In this document: piece after piece, positions 1-11,590 of the stretch
Numbering within the stretch: position 1 is the stretch's first letter
Layout of the letters: each line of letters begins with the position of its first letter
Source of the DNA: DATKEJ01 sp963768715
GTDB lineage: Bacteria > Bacteroidota > Rhodothermia > Rhodothermales > DATKEJ01
Direction: 5' to 3'
Length of the DNA stretch: 64,000 nt
Assembly (NCBI GenBank): GCA_963768715.1
Contig: CAVYJC010000009.1
Span: 166,288 to 230,287, forward strand
Program-made: the position numbers and the translations under genes
The notes under the pieces: generated by a model
What the model was told of the DNA's origin: nothing
The model's database searches: none
The model's input: the letters and a program-made list of their open reading frames with translations, nothing else

Positions 1-39
1 TCGCCTGCGTTGGTACGCTCGTAACCTGAACGTCGGGCT

Positions 40-2166
40 ATGTCAATTGCTTTCGGTTTTCATCCGCTCGCGGTGGCGATCTCGCTCTTGCTGGCGGCGC
101 TGCTGACGTGGTGGACCTACCGGCGAACGACACCGCCCGTCTCCACGCTCCGACGAGGTACGCTGATCGCCTTGAGATGGTCGGCGCTAAGTCTGGTGCT
201 GCTTCTTCTCGCCGAGCCGGTGATCCGTACGGTCGTGCACACGACACGGACTCCGATCGTTGCCGTCCTTTTTGATACCAGCCGCAGCCTGTCTGACTCG
301 GTCCATCCGGGCAAAGACTTTTCAGAATCCATCCGCCAGGCTTACGAGCAGATCGAGAGGGCAGTCGATGGCGCAGATGTCGAAACCTTCAGATTCGGGT
401 CGGATGTCGCACCGTGGACCCCCACCGCAGACTCAATCTCGTTCGACGGAAGCCGCACGGATATCGCCGCTGCGCTCGAGAGCATTCGCAGCAAATACGC
501 GGGGCGGCCGCTTCGAGGCGTTGTCCTCGTATCCGACGGACGATTCAATACGGGGAGCAATCCGCTCTATGTGGCAGAGCGATTTCCGACGCCCATCCAC
601 ACGGTGGTAGTCGGTGACACAGCGACCTATCGCGACCTTCGGATTGAGCGCATCGCAACGAATGAAATTGGCTACGTGGGTCGCGAGATGCCGGTTCAGG
701 TCACCCTGCATGTCAAGGGCTTTCCAGGCGAGCGCGTTCATGTAGCGCTCTCGGGGCGGAACATGACGGCATCGGAATCCGACGCCGTGCTTCCGGAGAA
801 CGAGGCAGAGATCAACGTCAACCTTACGATGACGCCTTCGGTCGAAGGCTTCCAGCGCTACAACGCGCTGGTCGACACGCTGGCCGGCGAAAGAACGACC
901 GCCAACAACCGGATGTCATTCTCGGTTCGCGTCCTCCGGCGAAAGCTGACCGTGATGTTCCTCGCGGCTGGTCCGTCGCCCGATGTGGCGGCGCTTCGTG
1001 AAGCGCTTTCAGCCGACCCGGACCTCGACATCGATGCACACACGCAGCGATCGGCGACTGAATGGTATGGAGGACCGCCTCCGCAATCCTTCGACAGCTT
1101 CGACTTGGTCGTCCTGGCCGGCTTTCCGGGACATCAATCCAATCCAGCCGTCCTCGAATCTATTCAAGCATCCGCCAAGCCGGTGCTCTTCCTTCTCGAC
1201 AGAACAACCGATCTTCGCCTGGTGAGGGAAAAGTTGGGAGCCGTACTACCCGCAACTGTTCAGACGATTCGGCAGGGATTCGTCGAGGCATCGCCGGTCG
1301 AGACCGCCGTTGGGAGAACGCACCCAATCCTGAATCTCCCAGGCCCAATCGATCGACTCCCTCCCCTATCCTATTCCTCGAGCAGATGGGAGCCGACGCC
1401 CGATGCGAAGACGCTCGCTACGGTTGCCATCCGTGGCGTGACGCTCGATGACCCGCTTCTTGTCGTCAGGAGCCGGGGTGGAACGCGCTCGGCGGCCATT
1501 CTCGGCTCGGGAGTCTGGCGCTGGCGCAACGTGCCGGGAGATCTCTCCGACCTCGACGAGGTCTTTCCCGACCTCGTATCGAATCTTCTTCAATGGCTTA
1601 CCACGACTTCCGATGATCGACCCGTTCGCGTGAATCCCGCGGAGGAGCTGTTCGACGGCGCCGACAACGTCCAGTTTACCGGCGAGGTCTACGACGAAAG
1701 CCTCGATCCAATTCCCGACGCCTCGCTGACCCTTTCTGTCACCGATCCGACCGGCAGCACGTTCGACTACCGCATGGAGCCCCTCGGGAACGGACGCTAT
1801 GCGCGCGCGCTCGGTCGCCTTCCCGAAGGATCGTATCGATATCACGCCGTTGCTGAAAAAGAAGGTCTGACGCTCGGCGCCGACAGTGGACAATTTGCCG
1901 TCGGCGAGCTGCTTCTGGAATTTCAGGATACGCAGGCCGATCCCGCTCTCATGCGACAAATTGCGAGACGGTCTGGAGGAACGTTCACTCATTTTGGCGA
2001 GATTTCGACCCTCGGCGATCGGCTTGCAGATCTGCACTCCTTCGATAAGGAACGAATCGCTGAAGAGAAACAGCTCGCCCTGCGGAGGTTCCTCCCCATC
2101 CTTCTCGTTATCGTTGTCCTGCTTTCTGCAGAATGGATCATGCGGAAGCGAAGCGGGATGGTCTGA
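40..2166 (+). CDS. VWA-domain membrane protein
   Basis: A 708-residue inner-membrane protein. Two hydrophobic segments (about residues 8-27 and 42-62) precede a von Willebrand A-like domain with a MIDAS-type DxSxS motif (D79-T-S-R-S83) and the strand LVSDGRFN. A central region (about 300-500) resembles the glutamine-amidotransferase-like fold found in this type of large BatA/VWA membrane protein. Near the C-terminus there is an Ig-like segment and one more transmembrane helix (about 684-699). Proteins of this architecture are usually neighbours of aerotolerance-type (Bat) or MoxR clusters, which would lie upstream of the window. The biochemical role is unknown. The start lies 39 bases from the window edge, so an upstream operon partner is likely but unseen. 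Confidence 0.8.
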   Translation: MSIAFGFHPLAVAISLLLAALLTWWTYRRTTPPVSTLRRGTLIALRWSALSLVLLLLAEPVIRTVVHTTRTPIVAVLFDTSRSLSDSVHPGKDFSESIRQAYEQIERAVDGADVETFRFGSDVAPWTPTADSISFDGSRTDIAAALESIRSKYAGRPLRGVVLVSDGRFNTGSNPLYVAERFPTPIHTVVVGDTATYRDLRIERIATNEIGYVGREMPVQVTLHVKGFPGERVHVALSGRNMTASESDAVLPENEAEINVNLTMTPSVEGFQRYNALVDTLAGERTTANNRMSFSVRVLRRKLTVMFLAAGPSPDVAALREALSADPDLDIDAHTQRSATEWYGGPPPQSFDSFDLVVLAGFPGHQSNPAVLESIQASAKPVLFLLDRTTDLRLVREKLGAVLPATVQTIRQGFVEASPVETAVGRTHPILNLPGPIDRLPPLSYSSSRWEPTPDAKTLATVAIRGVTLDDPLLVVRSRGGTRSAAILGSGVWRWRNVPGDLSDLDEVFPDLVSNLLQWLTTTSDDRPVRVNPAEELFDGADNVQFTGEVYDESLDPIPDASLTLSVTDPTGSTFDYRMEPLGNGRYARALGRLPEGSYRYHAVAEKEGLTLGADSGQFAVGELLLEFQDTQADPALMRQIARRSGGTFTHFGEISTLGDRLADLHSFDKERIAEEKQLALRRFLPILLVIVVLLSAEWIMRKRSGMV

Positions 2167-2212
2167 GGCTTCTTATCTTCGGCTTCGCACAAAGAGCCTC
2201 TCCAGATACCTA

Positions 2213-3370
2213 ATGTCCGTGAACAACCCCGCCAAACTGCCCAAACCAATTCCATTCAACGGGTCGCCGCGTCCTACCCTTGGCGTAGAATTGGAGCTGC
2301 AAATCATAGATCCGGAGACCCGCAACCTGACTTCGCGGTCTGTACAGATCCTTGAACGGATAGCGGATGACATGCCGATAAAGCAGGAGCTGACGCAGTC
2401 GACGGTGGAGGTGATCACCGGCATCTGCAATTCGGTCGCCGAGACCAGAAGCGACCTGACGCGCTCGATCGAAGAACTGTACGAGATCGGCGACGAGATG
2501 GGACACACCTACGCCGCGGCAGGAACACATCCGTTTGCACAATGGCGCGAACAGTCCATCTATCCAAATGAGCGCTACCTGGATCTCGTCAACCGAATCC
2601 AGTGGCCGGCCCGCAGACTGATGATCTACGGATTGCACGTGCACGTCGGCGTTAAGTCGGGCGAAAAAGCGATCGCAATCTGCAATGTACTCACGACCTA
2701 TCTGCCGCATCTCCTGGCCCTCTCCGCTTCATCGCCCTTTATCGATTTCGAGGATACCGGACTCGCATCGGCGCGCACGAAGATCTTCGAAGGGATGCCT
2801 ACGGCGGGACTGCCAATTCGGCTCTCGAATTACAGTGAATTCCAGTCGTTTATGAACTCCCTGATCAACGCCGATGCCATCGAGACCATCCGCGAGATTT
2901 GGTGGGATATTCGTCCTCACCCGCATTTTGGGACGATCGAAGTCCGTATTTGCGACTGCCCGAGCACCCTTACCGAAACGGCCGCGATCACAGCCTTCAC
3001 GCAGTGCCTGGTCGATTGGCTCGATGCGTGCTACGACAGCGGACTTACGCCCGAACTGCTCCGACCCTGGATCGTCAGAGAAAACAAATGGCGCGCCGCC
3101 CGCTATGGCCTGGAAGCAAACGTCATCATCGACAACCAGGGAAACCAGCGACGCCTCTCGGAAGACGTCGAAATACAAGTCGACCGGCTTAAATCCCGCG
3201 CAGTGCACCTCGGCTGTGAGCGCGAACTGGAGGATGTGCGGCAGATCGTCCGCCGCGGCGCATCCTATGAGAGACAACGGCGAATCTTCCGAGAAGCGTC
3301 GTCTTTCCCAGATGTAATAGACTACCTCGTCAACTCGCTCCGCGCAGATTTCTTGGTCGACTCGAAGTGA
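2213..3370 (+). CDS. ybdK: Carboxylate-amine ligase, glutamate-cysteine ligase type 2 (YbdK family)
   Basis: A 385-residue protein, close to the roughly 370 residues usual for YbdK. It carries the family's opening motif GVELELQIID near residue 20, the GTHPFAQW block near 100, the HVHVGV block near 140 and the IRPHPHFGTIEVRICD block near 235. The family joins a carboxylate to an amine using ATP and has weak glutamate-cysteine ligase activity; the physiological substrate is uncertain. The reading frame is open much further upstream, but that extension overlaps the preceding gene, so I chose the ATG at 2213 just before the conserved N-terminus. It starts 46 bases after the VWA gene on the same strand and may be co-transcribed. 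Confidence 0.88.
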   Translation: MSVNNPAKLPKPIPFNGSPRPTLGVELELQIIDPETRNLTSRSVQILERIADDMPIKQELTQSTVEVITGICNSVAETRSDLTRSIEELYEIGDEMGHTYAAAGTHPFAQWREQSIYPNERYLDLVNRIQWPARRLMIYGLHVHVGVKSGEKAIAICNVLTTYLPHLLALSASSPFIDFEDTGLASARTKIFEGMPTAGLPIRLSNYSEFQSFMNSLINADAIETIREIWWDIRPHPHFGTIEVRICDCPSTLTETAAITAFTQCLVDWLDACYDSGLTPELLRPWIVRENKWRAARYGLEANVIIDNQGNQRRLSEDVEIQVDRLKSRAVHLGCERELEDVRQIVRRGASYERQRRIFREASSFPDVIDYLVNSLRADFLVDSK

Positions 3371-3534
3371 TTCTCAAACAATATTCACCAGTAGCGCAAT
3401 ATTCGCAACTCATTGTGTTATAATAATTTAATTGACAAGTTGCATGCCTGCGCAGCGACCCAATCGAAGAACCTGCCTGAGAGTTCGGCCTTAAATAGGG
3501 CAACATTCTGGAAACATTGACCGGCAGCATATCC

Positions 3535-4755
3535 GTGAGTACCCGTACGATTGAAGAGGCAGATTTTGTTATAGAAAGCCCGGAAGCTATGCGTGAGTTG
3601 CTCGTAGGCATCCGAAGACATTTGCATCGTCATCCCGAGCTTGGATTCGCAGAATTCGAGACGTCCCAGTTCATCGGACGGACACTCGAAGAACACAATC
3701 TTCCGGTCACCGGCCCCCTCGCGCATACCGGCATGTATGTAGACATCAAGGGTGATCACCCGGGTGAGACGGTTGGTTACAGAGCAGACATTGACGCCCT
3801 TCCGATCCAAGACTTGAAAGTCGTGCCGTACGTGTCGTCCGTTGACGGCGTTGCGCATCTGTGCGGCCACGACGCGCATACGTCAATCGCAATTGGCGCG
3901 GCGATAATGCTCGCAGGCAGGCGCGACGAGATCCACGGTAAGATTCGCGTCTTCTTTCAGCCTTGCGAAGAGAGCCAGCCCTCCGGCGCTCTCGCCATGA
4001 TCAGGGACGGCATTCTCAACGGTGTGAACGCCGTTTTCGCCTCCCATGTAGATCCAACGCTGCCCGTCGGACAGTTCGGATTAGTGACCGGACCGATCAC
4101 CGCAGGTTATGATTCGTTCGTCATACGTGTCAAAGGTAATAGCACGGGCCATTCGGCGAGGCCGCATCAGTCCACAGACACGATATGGATCGCCGTTCAG
4201 GTCATGAACACGCTGTACCAGATAATCGGTCGGGTGAACGACGCGCGAAACAGTTCGATCTTGACTATCACACGCTTGAACGGCGGGAAGGCGCTTAACG
4301 TCATCCCGCGCGTGGTCGAGTTTGGTGGATCAATTCGCTGCGTCGAGCGGGCCGATCAGGCTTACCTGAGAAGACAGGTCGAGAAAACCACACGGCAATT
4401 TGCCGCCCTTTACAACGCCGAAATCGAATTCGAACTGTTCCCCGGAGCACCTGCCGTCAGGAACCACCCCGAATTGATGCAGACGGTCGAGTCTACCGTG
4501 ACCGGCATGTTCGGAGACGATTCGGTATTCAGGGTCCCGGTGCCCAGCATGGGCAGCGAGGACTTTGCCCACTACCTCGATCACATCCCGGGAGCTCTCA
4601 TTCGTATCGGTACGTCGGATGGTCCGTCAACGAGTCACCCGCTGCACGACTCGCGATTCGATATCGCGGAGTCGGCGCTGGTGCCAACGGCGGAAATGAT
4701 CAGTCAACTGCTGATCAATCATCTGAAACGACGTGCCCAGGACGCATCCGAATAG
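3535..4755 (+). CDS. M20-family amidohydrolase (IAA-amino-acid/hippurate hydrolase type)
   Basis: A roughly 406-residue metallopeptidase-like amidohydrolase of the M20D group, which cleaves N-acyl or N-aminoacyl amides. Metal-binding signatures are visible: HRHPELGFAE near the N-terminus, LCGHDAHT, QPCEES (catalytic Glu pair), SHVDPTLPVG and the C-terminal GSEDFAHY. The central dimerisation domain starts near GHSARPHQS. No ATG sits at the expected N-terminus: a TTG at 3517 and a GTG at 3535 are both in frame, and the first ATG (3589) leaves a rather short leader, so I prefer GTG 3535. No signal peptide is visible, so it is probably cytoplasmic. The gene overlaps the start of the next one by 23 bases, suggesting translational coupling. 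Confidence 0.88.
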   Translation: MSTRTIEEADFVIESPEAMRELLVGIRRHLHRHPELGFAEFETSQFIGRTLEEHNLPVTGPLAHTGMYVDIKGDHPGETVGYRADIDALPIQDLKVVPYVSSVDGVAHLCGHDAHTSIAIGAAIMLAGRRDEIHGKIRVFFQPCEESQPSGALAMIRDGILNGVNAVFASHVDPTLPVGQFGLVTGPITAGYDSFVIRVKGNSTGHSARPHQSTDTIWIAVQVMNTLYQIIGRVNDARNSSILTITRLNGGKALNVIPRVVEFGGSIRCVERADQAYLRRQVEKTTRQFAALYNAEIEFELFPGAPAVRNHPELMQTVESTVTGMFGDDSVFRVPVPSMGSEDFAHYLDHIPGALIRIGTSDGPSTSHPLHDSRFDIAESALVPTAEMISQLLINHLKRRAQDASE

Positions 4756-6445
4756 ACGAGCGGCAGCCTTACTCGCCTCCATCACTTTACTGAGCGTCGC
4801 GCCGCAACGCTCAATGGGTCAGATTCTCGTCAACGAGTTTCTGTTCAGCGACCCGGATACTCGGCTCGAATTCGTCGAAATACTGAATCATTCGACATCG
4901 ATGGTTGATCTGGGCGAGTTCGAGATCTCAGACAGCCGGAGAGTCCCCGTACCTCTGACCGGGCGCCGCCTGTTGCTTGCCCCGGGCGCGTACGCGGTGT
5001 TCGTAAGAGATACGGTGGCATTCGACGCGCGTTTCCTTAGCGAACGTTTCGACGTACCGAAATGGCCCGCCTTGAACAACGGTGGAGACACAATCATACT
5101 CTGGACCAATGGTAGTCCGGTCGACTCTGTATCCTTCGACGGATCGTGGGGGGCTTACGGCCGATCGGTCGAGCGCGTCGATCCGGACGCTCCGTCGTCC
5201 AGTCCCGCCAACTGGAGGGCGTCGGAGGATCGATCCGGGGCAACTCCCGGCAGAGAAAACAGCGTCTTCAACCCGGACGACACGCCGCCGAAGATACTCG
5301 AGGTCGAAGAGTGGACGGATGGATCCGTCATCGTCTACGTGAACGAGCCGCTCAGTCCAGCAACGCTGTCCTCAGCCCGCTTCTCCTTCACTTCCGGAGA
5401 TCGACCGCGCGGATCGCGCCTGTCGGCTGACGGACTGGAGGTGACTCTGCAGCCCTGGTCGGGAGCAGATTTGTCCACACTGACCGTTGACGGTCTTCTC
5501 GACGCATCCGGGAATCGGGCGGGAGTGATGAGCATGTCGATTGCAAGGCAGCCGGCTGCCGCCGACGTGATCGTGAACGAGATACTCTACGAACCCCTGG
5601 CGGACGCCTACGACGGGTTGCCCGACCAGTTCGAGTTCGTCGAGATCCGATCGCTCGTAGACCATCCAATTGCGGTGCGCGGCATGTATCTCACGGGACG
5701 TCCCACCGAAACCGGCGCTGGAGACACACTTCGCGCCGAGGATAGGCCCATGCGGCTGCACGGCCGCGGTTACGGCATTTTTCATGCAGCGGGCGCCGAT
5801 CCGTCACTATTCGGCGACGCCTACCCGTCCATCCCCCCGGATTCCGTCGCCGTGCGGGCATGGGTGGATCGCCCGACACTTTCTCTCGACAACAGTGGCG
5901 ACATCGTCCGGCTCCATGCGGCCGGAGGTGTCATTCTGGACGAGGTCGCCTACGATCCATCCTGGCATCAACCCGAAAGAGCCATGACCCGGGGTATTTC
6001 GCTGGAGCGAATATTGGACGATGCTGCAGGCAGCGACGGATCGAACTGGACAAGCTCGGTCTCGCCGGAAGGCGCGACACCGGGGCGCACGAACTCCGTG
6101 GCTTTGGATCCCGCGATCGTCGGTGAGCAGATCCTTTCCGTCGCACCGTCTCCGTTCTCGCCCGATGGCGACGGATGGGAAGATTCCGTCAACATTGTCG
6201 TGCGTTCGGGCCGCCCATCTTCATCTCTGGCATTGTGGATCTTTGATGAGGCAGGACGACTCGTGCGGAACATGACCGACGCCTTGCCGGTCGGACCGGA
6301 GGCATCCCTTATCTGGGATGGGAGAGACGACGACGGGCTACCCCTGGCGACTGGAGTCTACATCGTTTACGCTGAATTGGTCGACACGTCCGCCGGTGAC
6401 GTTCGCCGAGTCAAAACGCCGGTCGTTCTCGCACAATCGCTTTAG
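4733..6445 (+). CDS. Secreted lamin-tail-domain protein with FlgD-like C-terminal domain
   Basis: A 570-residue exported protein starting at a GTG inside the end of the amidohydrolase gene. A signal peptide (about residues 8-29, cleaved near SMGQ) is followed by two lamin-tail domains (about 29-135 and 280-430), each opening with the pattern ILVNEFLF/VIVNEILYEP and containing LEFVEI/FEFVEI and SLDNSGD-like strands. The C-terminus (about 465-565) is a FlgD-like Ig fold with SPFSPDGDG and LIWDGRDDDG, typical of surface or secreted proteins of Bacteroidota-type bacteria. Lamin-tail domains in bacteria are often fused to nucleases or adhesion modules. No catalytic domain is present here, so a surface-binding role is only an inference. 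Confidence 0.78.
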   Translation: MPRTHPNRRAAALLASITLLSVAPQRSMGQILVNEFLFSDPDTRLEFVEILNHSTSMVDLGEFEISDSRRVPVPLTGRRLLLAPGAYAVFVRDTVAFDARFLSERFDVPKWPALNNGGDTIILWTNGSPVDSVSFDGSWGAYGRSVERVDPDAPSSSPANWRASEDRSGATPGRENSVFNPDDTPPKILEVEEWTDGSVIVYVNEPLSPATLSSARFSFTSGDRPRGSRLSADGLEVTLQPWSGADLSTLTVDGLLDASGNRAGVMSMSIARQPAAADVIVNEILYEPLADAYDGLPDQFEFVEIRSLVDHPIAVRGMYLTGRPTETGAGDTLRAEDRPMRLHGRGYGIFHAAGADPSLFGDAYPSIPPDSVAVRAWVDRPTLSLDNSGDIVRLHAAGGVILDEVAYDPSWHQPERAMTRGISLERILDDAAGSDGSNWTSSVSPEGATPGRTNSVALDPAIVGEQILSVAPSPFSPDGDGWEDSVNIVVRSGRPSSSLALWIFDEAGRLVRNMTDALPVGPEASLIWDGRDDDGLPLATGVYIVYAELVDTSAGDVRRVKTPVVLAQSL

Positions 6446-6535
6446 TCAGCCGCAAATGCGGAACAGCACTCCGGTACGGGTCGTTTCAAACCGAGCAATT
6501 ACCCGCCTCCAATTAATAGGAAGCACGTGCTTGAC

Positions 6536-6889
6536 ATGAATCAGGTAGAGAACGAAGTAGGAGCTCCAATTAAGCTCACCGAGCAAGCCGCTACCGAGAT
6601 CCGAAAGATCATCGAGACGAAAGAACTTCCGGAAGGCTACGGCCTGCGCGTCGGCGTTAAGGGCGGTGGTTGTTCAGGGATGAGCTACATCCTCGGTTTC
6701 GATCGATTGCGCGAGCACGACGTGACATTTGAAGTCGAAGGGATCACTGTTTATATGGATAAGCGCCACGGTCTGTACCTGATGGACACGACGATTGGCT
6801 ATCACGACGGGCTTCAGGCGCGCGGATTCGTGTTTGAAAATCCGAATGCAACGTCAACATGCGGCTGCGGTTCGAGCTTCGCAGCCTGA
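6536..6889 (+). CDS. A-type iron-sulfur cluster carrier (IscA/SufA/ErpA family)
   Basis: A 117-residue HesB-like protein that would receive and pass on Fe-S clusters in the cytoplasm. All three ligand cysteines are visible: one in VKGGGCSGMSY and two in the C-terminal STCGCGSSF (CxC). Length and the FVFENPNA block fit the family. Two starts compete: GTG at 6527, only three bases after GGAAG, and ATG at 6536. I use the ATG because the spacing from the purine-rich stretch is more plausible. No isc or suf operon surrounds it; clpC follows 160 bases downstream. Confidence 0.92.
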   Translation: MNQVENEVGAPIKLTEQAATEIRKIIETKELPEGYGLRVGVKGGGCSGMSYILGFDRLREHDVTFEVEGITVYMDKRHGLYLMDTTIGYHDGLQARGFVFENPNATSTCGCGSSFAA

Positions 6890-7048
6890 GCGTTGTTACT
6901 TTAGAATACTTGCTGATCGGCTAACGTCACGGGGGCAAAGGGAATTCCGGTCGGGCACCTTGCGTCGAGTCCCCGCGCGAGGTAGGTTGTAACAACGGTT
7001 ACCTCTCGACCGTCGGAGAGTGGAATCGTGTAGGTATCCAAAAAGCCA

Positions 7049-9664
<2,616 letters not shown>

Positions 9665-9685
9665 AACCGGATTCAGACAGAACCC

Positions 9686-9723
9686 AAAGGGCCGAGAGCG
9701 CATGTCTCTCGGCCCTTTTTTGT
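9686..9723 (+). terminator. Rho-independent terminator of clpC
   Basis: A 13-bp perfect stem (9686-9698 with 9706-9718) with a 7-base loop is followed by a run of T (9716-9723). It sits between the clpC stop and the convergent rhomboid gene, whose stop codon begins at 9724. The opposite strand lacks a good T run, so it mainly serves clpC. Confidence 0.9.
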
Positions 9724-10488
9724 TCACCACATCTTGCGCGAACGATGATCGCGCGCGGCCACGCGCGAGAGAACGCTGTCACGCTCTGCAATCAGTTTCC
9801 TGAGAACCAGGGCGGCGATCGCTCCAGCGAAGAAACCTCCGATGTGCGCCCCGTAAGCCACGCCACCAAGCTGCGGCCCTCCAGAGAGCATACCCCAACC
9901 ACTCATCAACTGAAACGCGATCCACAATCCAATGACAAGGACAGCCGGCACAGACACCACCATAAAGAAGAAAATCGCCTGCACCCGGTTACGGGGAAAT
10001 AGAACCAGGTAGGCACCCAGAACCCCTGAAATCGCCCCGGATGCTCCAAGACTCGGAATGACGGAGTCGGGCTCGATAAAAATCTGAGCAAGGGTCGCGG
10101 CAACACCACTGCCCAAATACAGAAACAAGAACGCACGATGGCCGAATCTGTGTTCAACATTGTCACCGAAGATCCACAAATACAGAAGATTACCGAAAAT
10201 GTGAGCGAAGCCGCCATGCATGAACATCGCAGTCAGAATCGTCAGATAGATGAACCCCGGGCCCGGCGCTTGATCGATCTGGAACGACTGGCCGCCCGCC
10301 TGGACCATCACAGGTCGCACAATGTCCTGACCGTGCGTTATCTCGTACGGGACAACACTCCAGCCGGCGGTGAACTCGGGATGGAGCATCTGATAAATGA
10401 AGACCAGCACGTTCGCTGCGAAGATCGCCCACGTGACCGTGGCAGGTCCCGAGAGATTCCGATCGTCGTCACCTATTGGGAAAAGCAT
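9724..10488 (-). CDS. Rhomboid-family intramembrane serine protease
   Basis: A 254-residue polytopic membrane protease. The catalytic serine lies in GASGAISG (Ser150), the HxxxN oxyanion motif in HIFGN (about 96-100), and the catalytic His in the late helix AYGAHIGGFFAG. Six or more hydrophobic segments are seen, as expected. The frame extends 14 codons upstream, but the ATG at 10488 begins a normal N-terminus. It is convergent with clpC and lies downstream of a short repeat array that separates it from the Nudix gene on the same strand. Substrates cannot be predicted. Confidence 0.92.
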   Translation of the reverse strand: MLFPIGDDDRNLSGPATVTWAIFAANVLVFIYQMLHPEFTAGWSVVPYEITHGQDIVRPVMVQAGGQSFQIDQAPGPGFIYLTILTAMFMHGGFAHIFGNLLYLWIFGDNVEHRFGHRAFLFLYLGSGVAATLAQIFIEPDSVIPSLGASGAISGVLGAYLVLFPRNRVQAIFFFMVVSVPAVLVIGLWIAFQLMSGWGMLSGGPQLGGVAYGAHIGGFFAGAIAALVLRKLIAERDSVLSRVAARDHRSRKMW

Positions 10489-10522
10489 CCTTGCGGGATT
10501 TGATAGGAGCTTGCGTCTGGTT

Positions 10523-10580
10523 AATACCAAACATCAAACTTCAAATACCAAATATCATTTGAAACTTAAGGCATGAAACA
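10523..10580. repeat. Degenerate 7-bp tandem repeat array (A)
   Basis: Five consecutive heptamers of the form AAYAYCA/AACTTCA (AATACCA, AACATCA, AACTTCA, AATACCA, AATATCA) fill 10523-10557. They are followed at 10560-10580 by TGAAACT, TAAGGCA and TGAAACA, a second period-7 run of roughly complementary character. The array lies in the gap between the rhomboid start and the Nudix gene. Confidence 0.75.
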
Positions 10581-10688
10581 TGGCTTGTCGGCACGGCCGA
10601 GCGCTTTGGAGGATGGGTTGCGTTGTGCGAGCCCTACCGTCATCGGACCCCTCCGGATCGGCAGAGCTGAAACTAGGTGTCTGTGGTG

Positions 10689-11231
10689 TTACAGGAGTCC
10701 CTTTCGATCGGCCCAGAGCAGCGCCGTCATGTGAACGGCGTGAGCCATTCTTCCCGATAGCGCCAGTTCGATGGCGTCTGCAATCGGCACGGTCGTGACG
10801 CGGATCTGCTCTCCTTCATCCAATTGTTGACGCCCCACGCTTTCCACGCCTTTCGCCACGAAGAACCAGGCCCAGTTCGTGTGCCGGCTCGGATCCGGAG
10901 CGCTCTTTCCGACAAACGACCAATCTCCTCCCCCGAAACCCGTCTCCTCAAGCAGTTCACGTTTTGCCGCTCCGAGAGCCGGCTCTTCCGGCTGGATGAC
11001 GCCTCCCGGAAGCTCCATCGTTACCTGATCGATCCCGTAACGGTACTGCTCGACCATCACCACATCACCCTGGTCTGTAATCGGGACGATACAAGTCCAA
11101 TCCGGATATTCCAGCACGTGATACTCCTCCATCTCGGCGCCGTTCGGAAGCCTGACGTGGTCTTCTCGAAGGTTCATCCACCAACGTTTGATCAGGTAAC
11201 GGGAGGAAAGCTGCTGCCACTTTCGGTGCAT
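10689..11231 (-). CDS. Nudix hydrolase (ADP-sugar pyrophosphatase type)
   Basis: A 180-residue hydrolase with a complete Nudix box: G77, E83, R91-E92, E95-E96 and G98 in the canonical spacing. The upstream sequence EQYRYG followed by MELPGG is typical of ADP-ribose/ADP-sugar pyrophosphatases (NudF/YqkG group), which hydrolyse nucleoside-diphosphate sugars to sugar phosphate and AMP. The frame is open for 31 further codons upstream, but that extension overlaps the neighbouring small gene and has no conserved character, so I start at ATG 11231. It lies 14 bases after the small gene and is probably in one operon with it. Confidence 0.88.
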   Translation of the reverse strand: MHRKWQQLSSRYLIKRWWMNLREDHVRLPNGAEMEEYHVLEYPDWTCIVPITDQGDVVMVEQYRYGIDQVTMELPGGVIQPEEPALGAAKRELLEETGFGGGDWSFVGKSAPDPSRHTNWAWFFVAKGVESVGRQQLDEGEQIRVTTVPIADAIELALSGRMAHAVHMTALLWADRKGLL

Positions 11232-11245
11232 CGTTGTTCGACCGC

Positions 11246-11479
11246 TTAGTCTCTCCTGAACCGCATGCGTTGATACGCCCTGATCCAGCCGCGATCGCCT
11301 CCACCGACGCGTATGACTCTCCACCCTTCCAGCGCGTCCATGGCAGCCAATGGTTCCTCCAGGGACACTTCAGCATCTTCTGAAAGGTCGAGCCATTCTC
11401 TAACGGCTTCCTCGGCATAGCGCGCTCGCAGGCGGCCCACCTCGGTCCCGTCGATGTCCTTCAACTCAAACTGGGGCAC
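11246..11479 (-). CDS. Conserved-looking small protein of unknown function
   Basis: A 77-residue soluble, charged protein starting MPQFELKDIDG, with acidic and aromatic residues and no signal peptide or membrane helix. I do not recognise the family. Its 14-base spacing to the downstream Nudix gene and good codon use support it as a real gene co-transcribed with that hydrolase. It is well separated from the T9SS gene upstream. Confidence 0.6.
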   Translation of the reverse strand: MPQFELKDIDGTEVGRLRARYAEEAVREWLDLSEDAEVSLEEPLAAMDALEGWRVIRVGGGDRGWIRAYQRMRFRRD

Positions 11480-11590
11480 GGCTAAATCGTACTGCGGATA
11501 ATCGAAATAGGAATGTCGCCACTCGGCGTCACCGATCGCGGCAACGCAAGATAAACGAAATTCCGTCGTGCGGTGAGCGCCGACTCGTCC

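Noticed and set aside
1886..2212. N-terminal extension of the YbdK gene
   Set aside because: It overlaps the VWA gene and is not YbdK-like; conserved sequence begins after ATG 2213.
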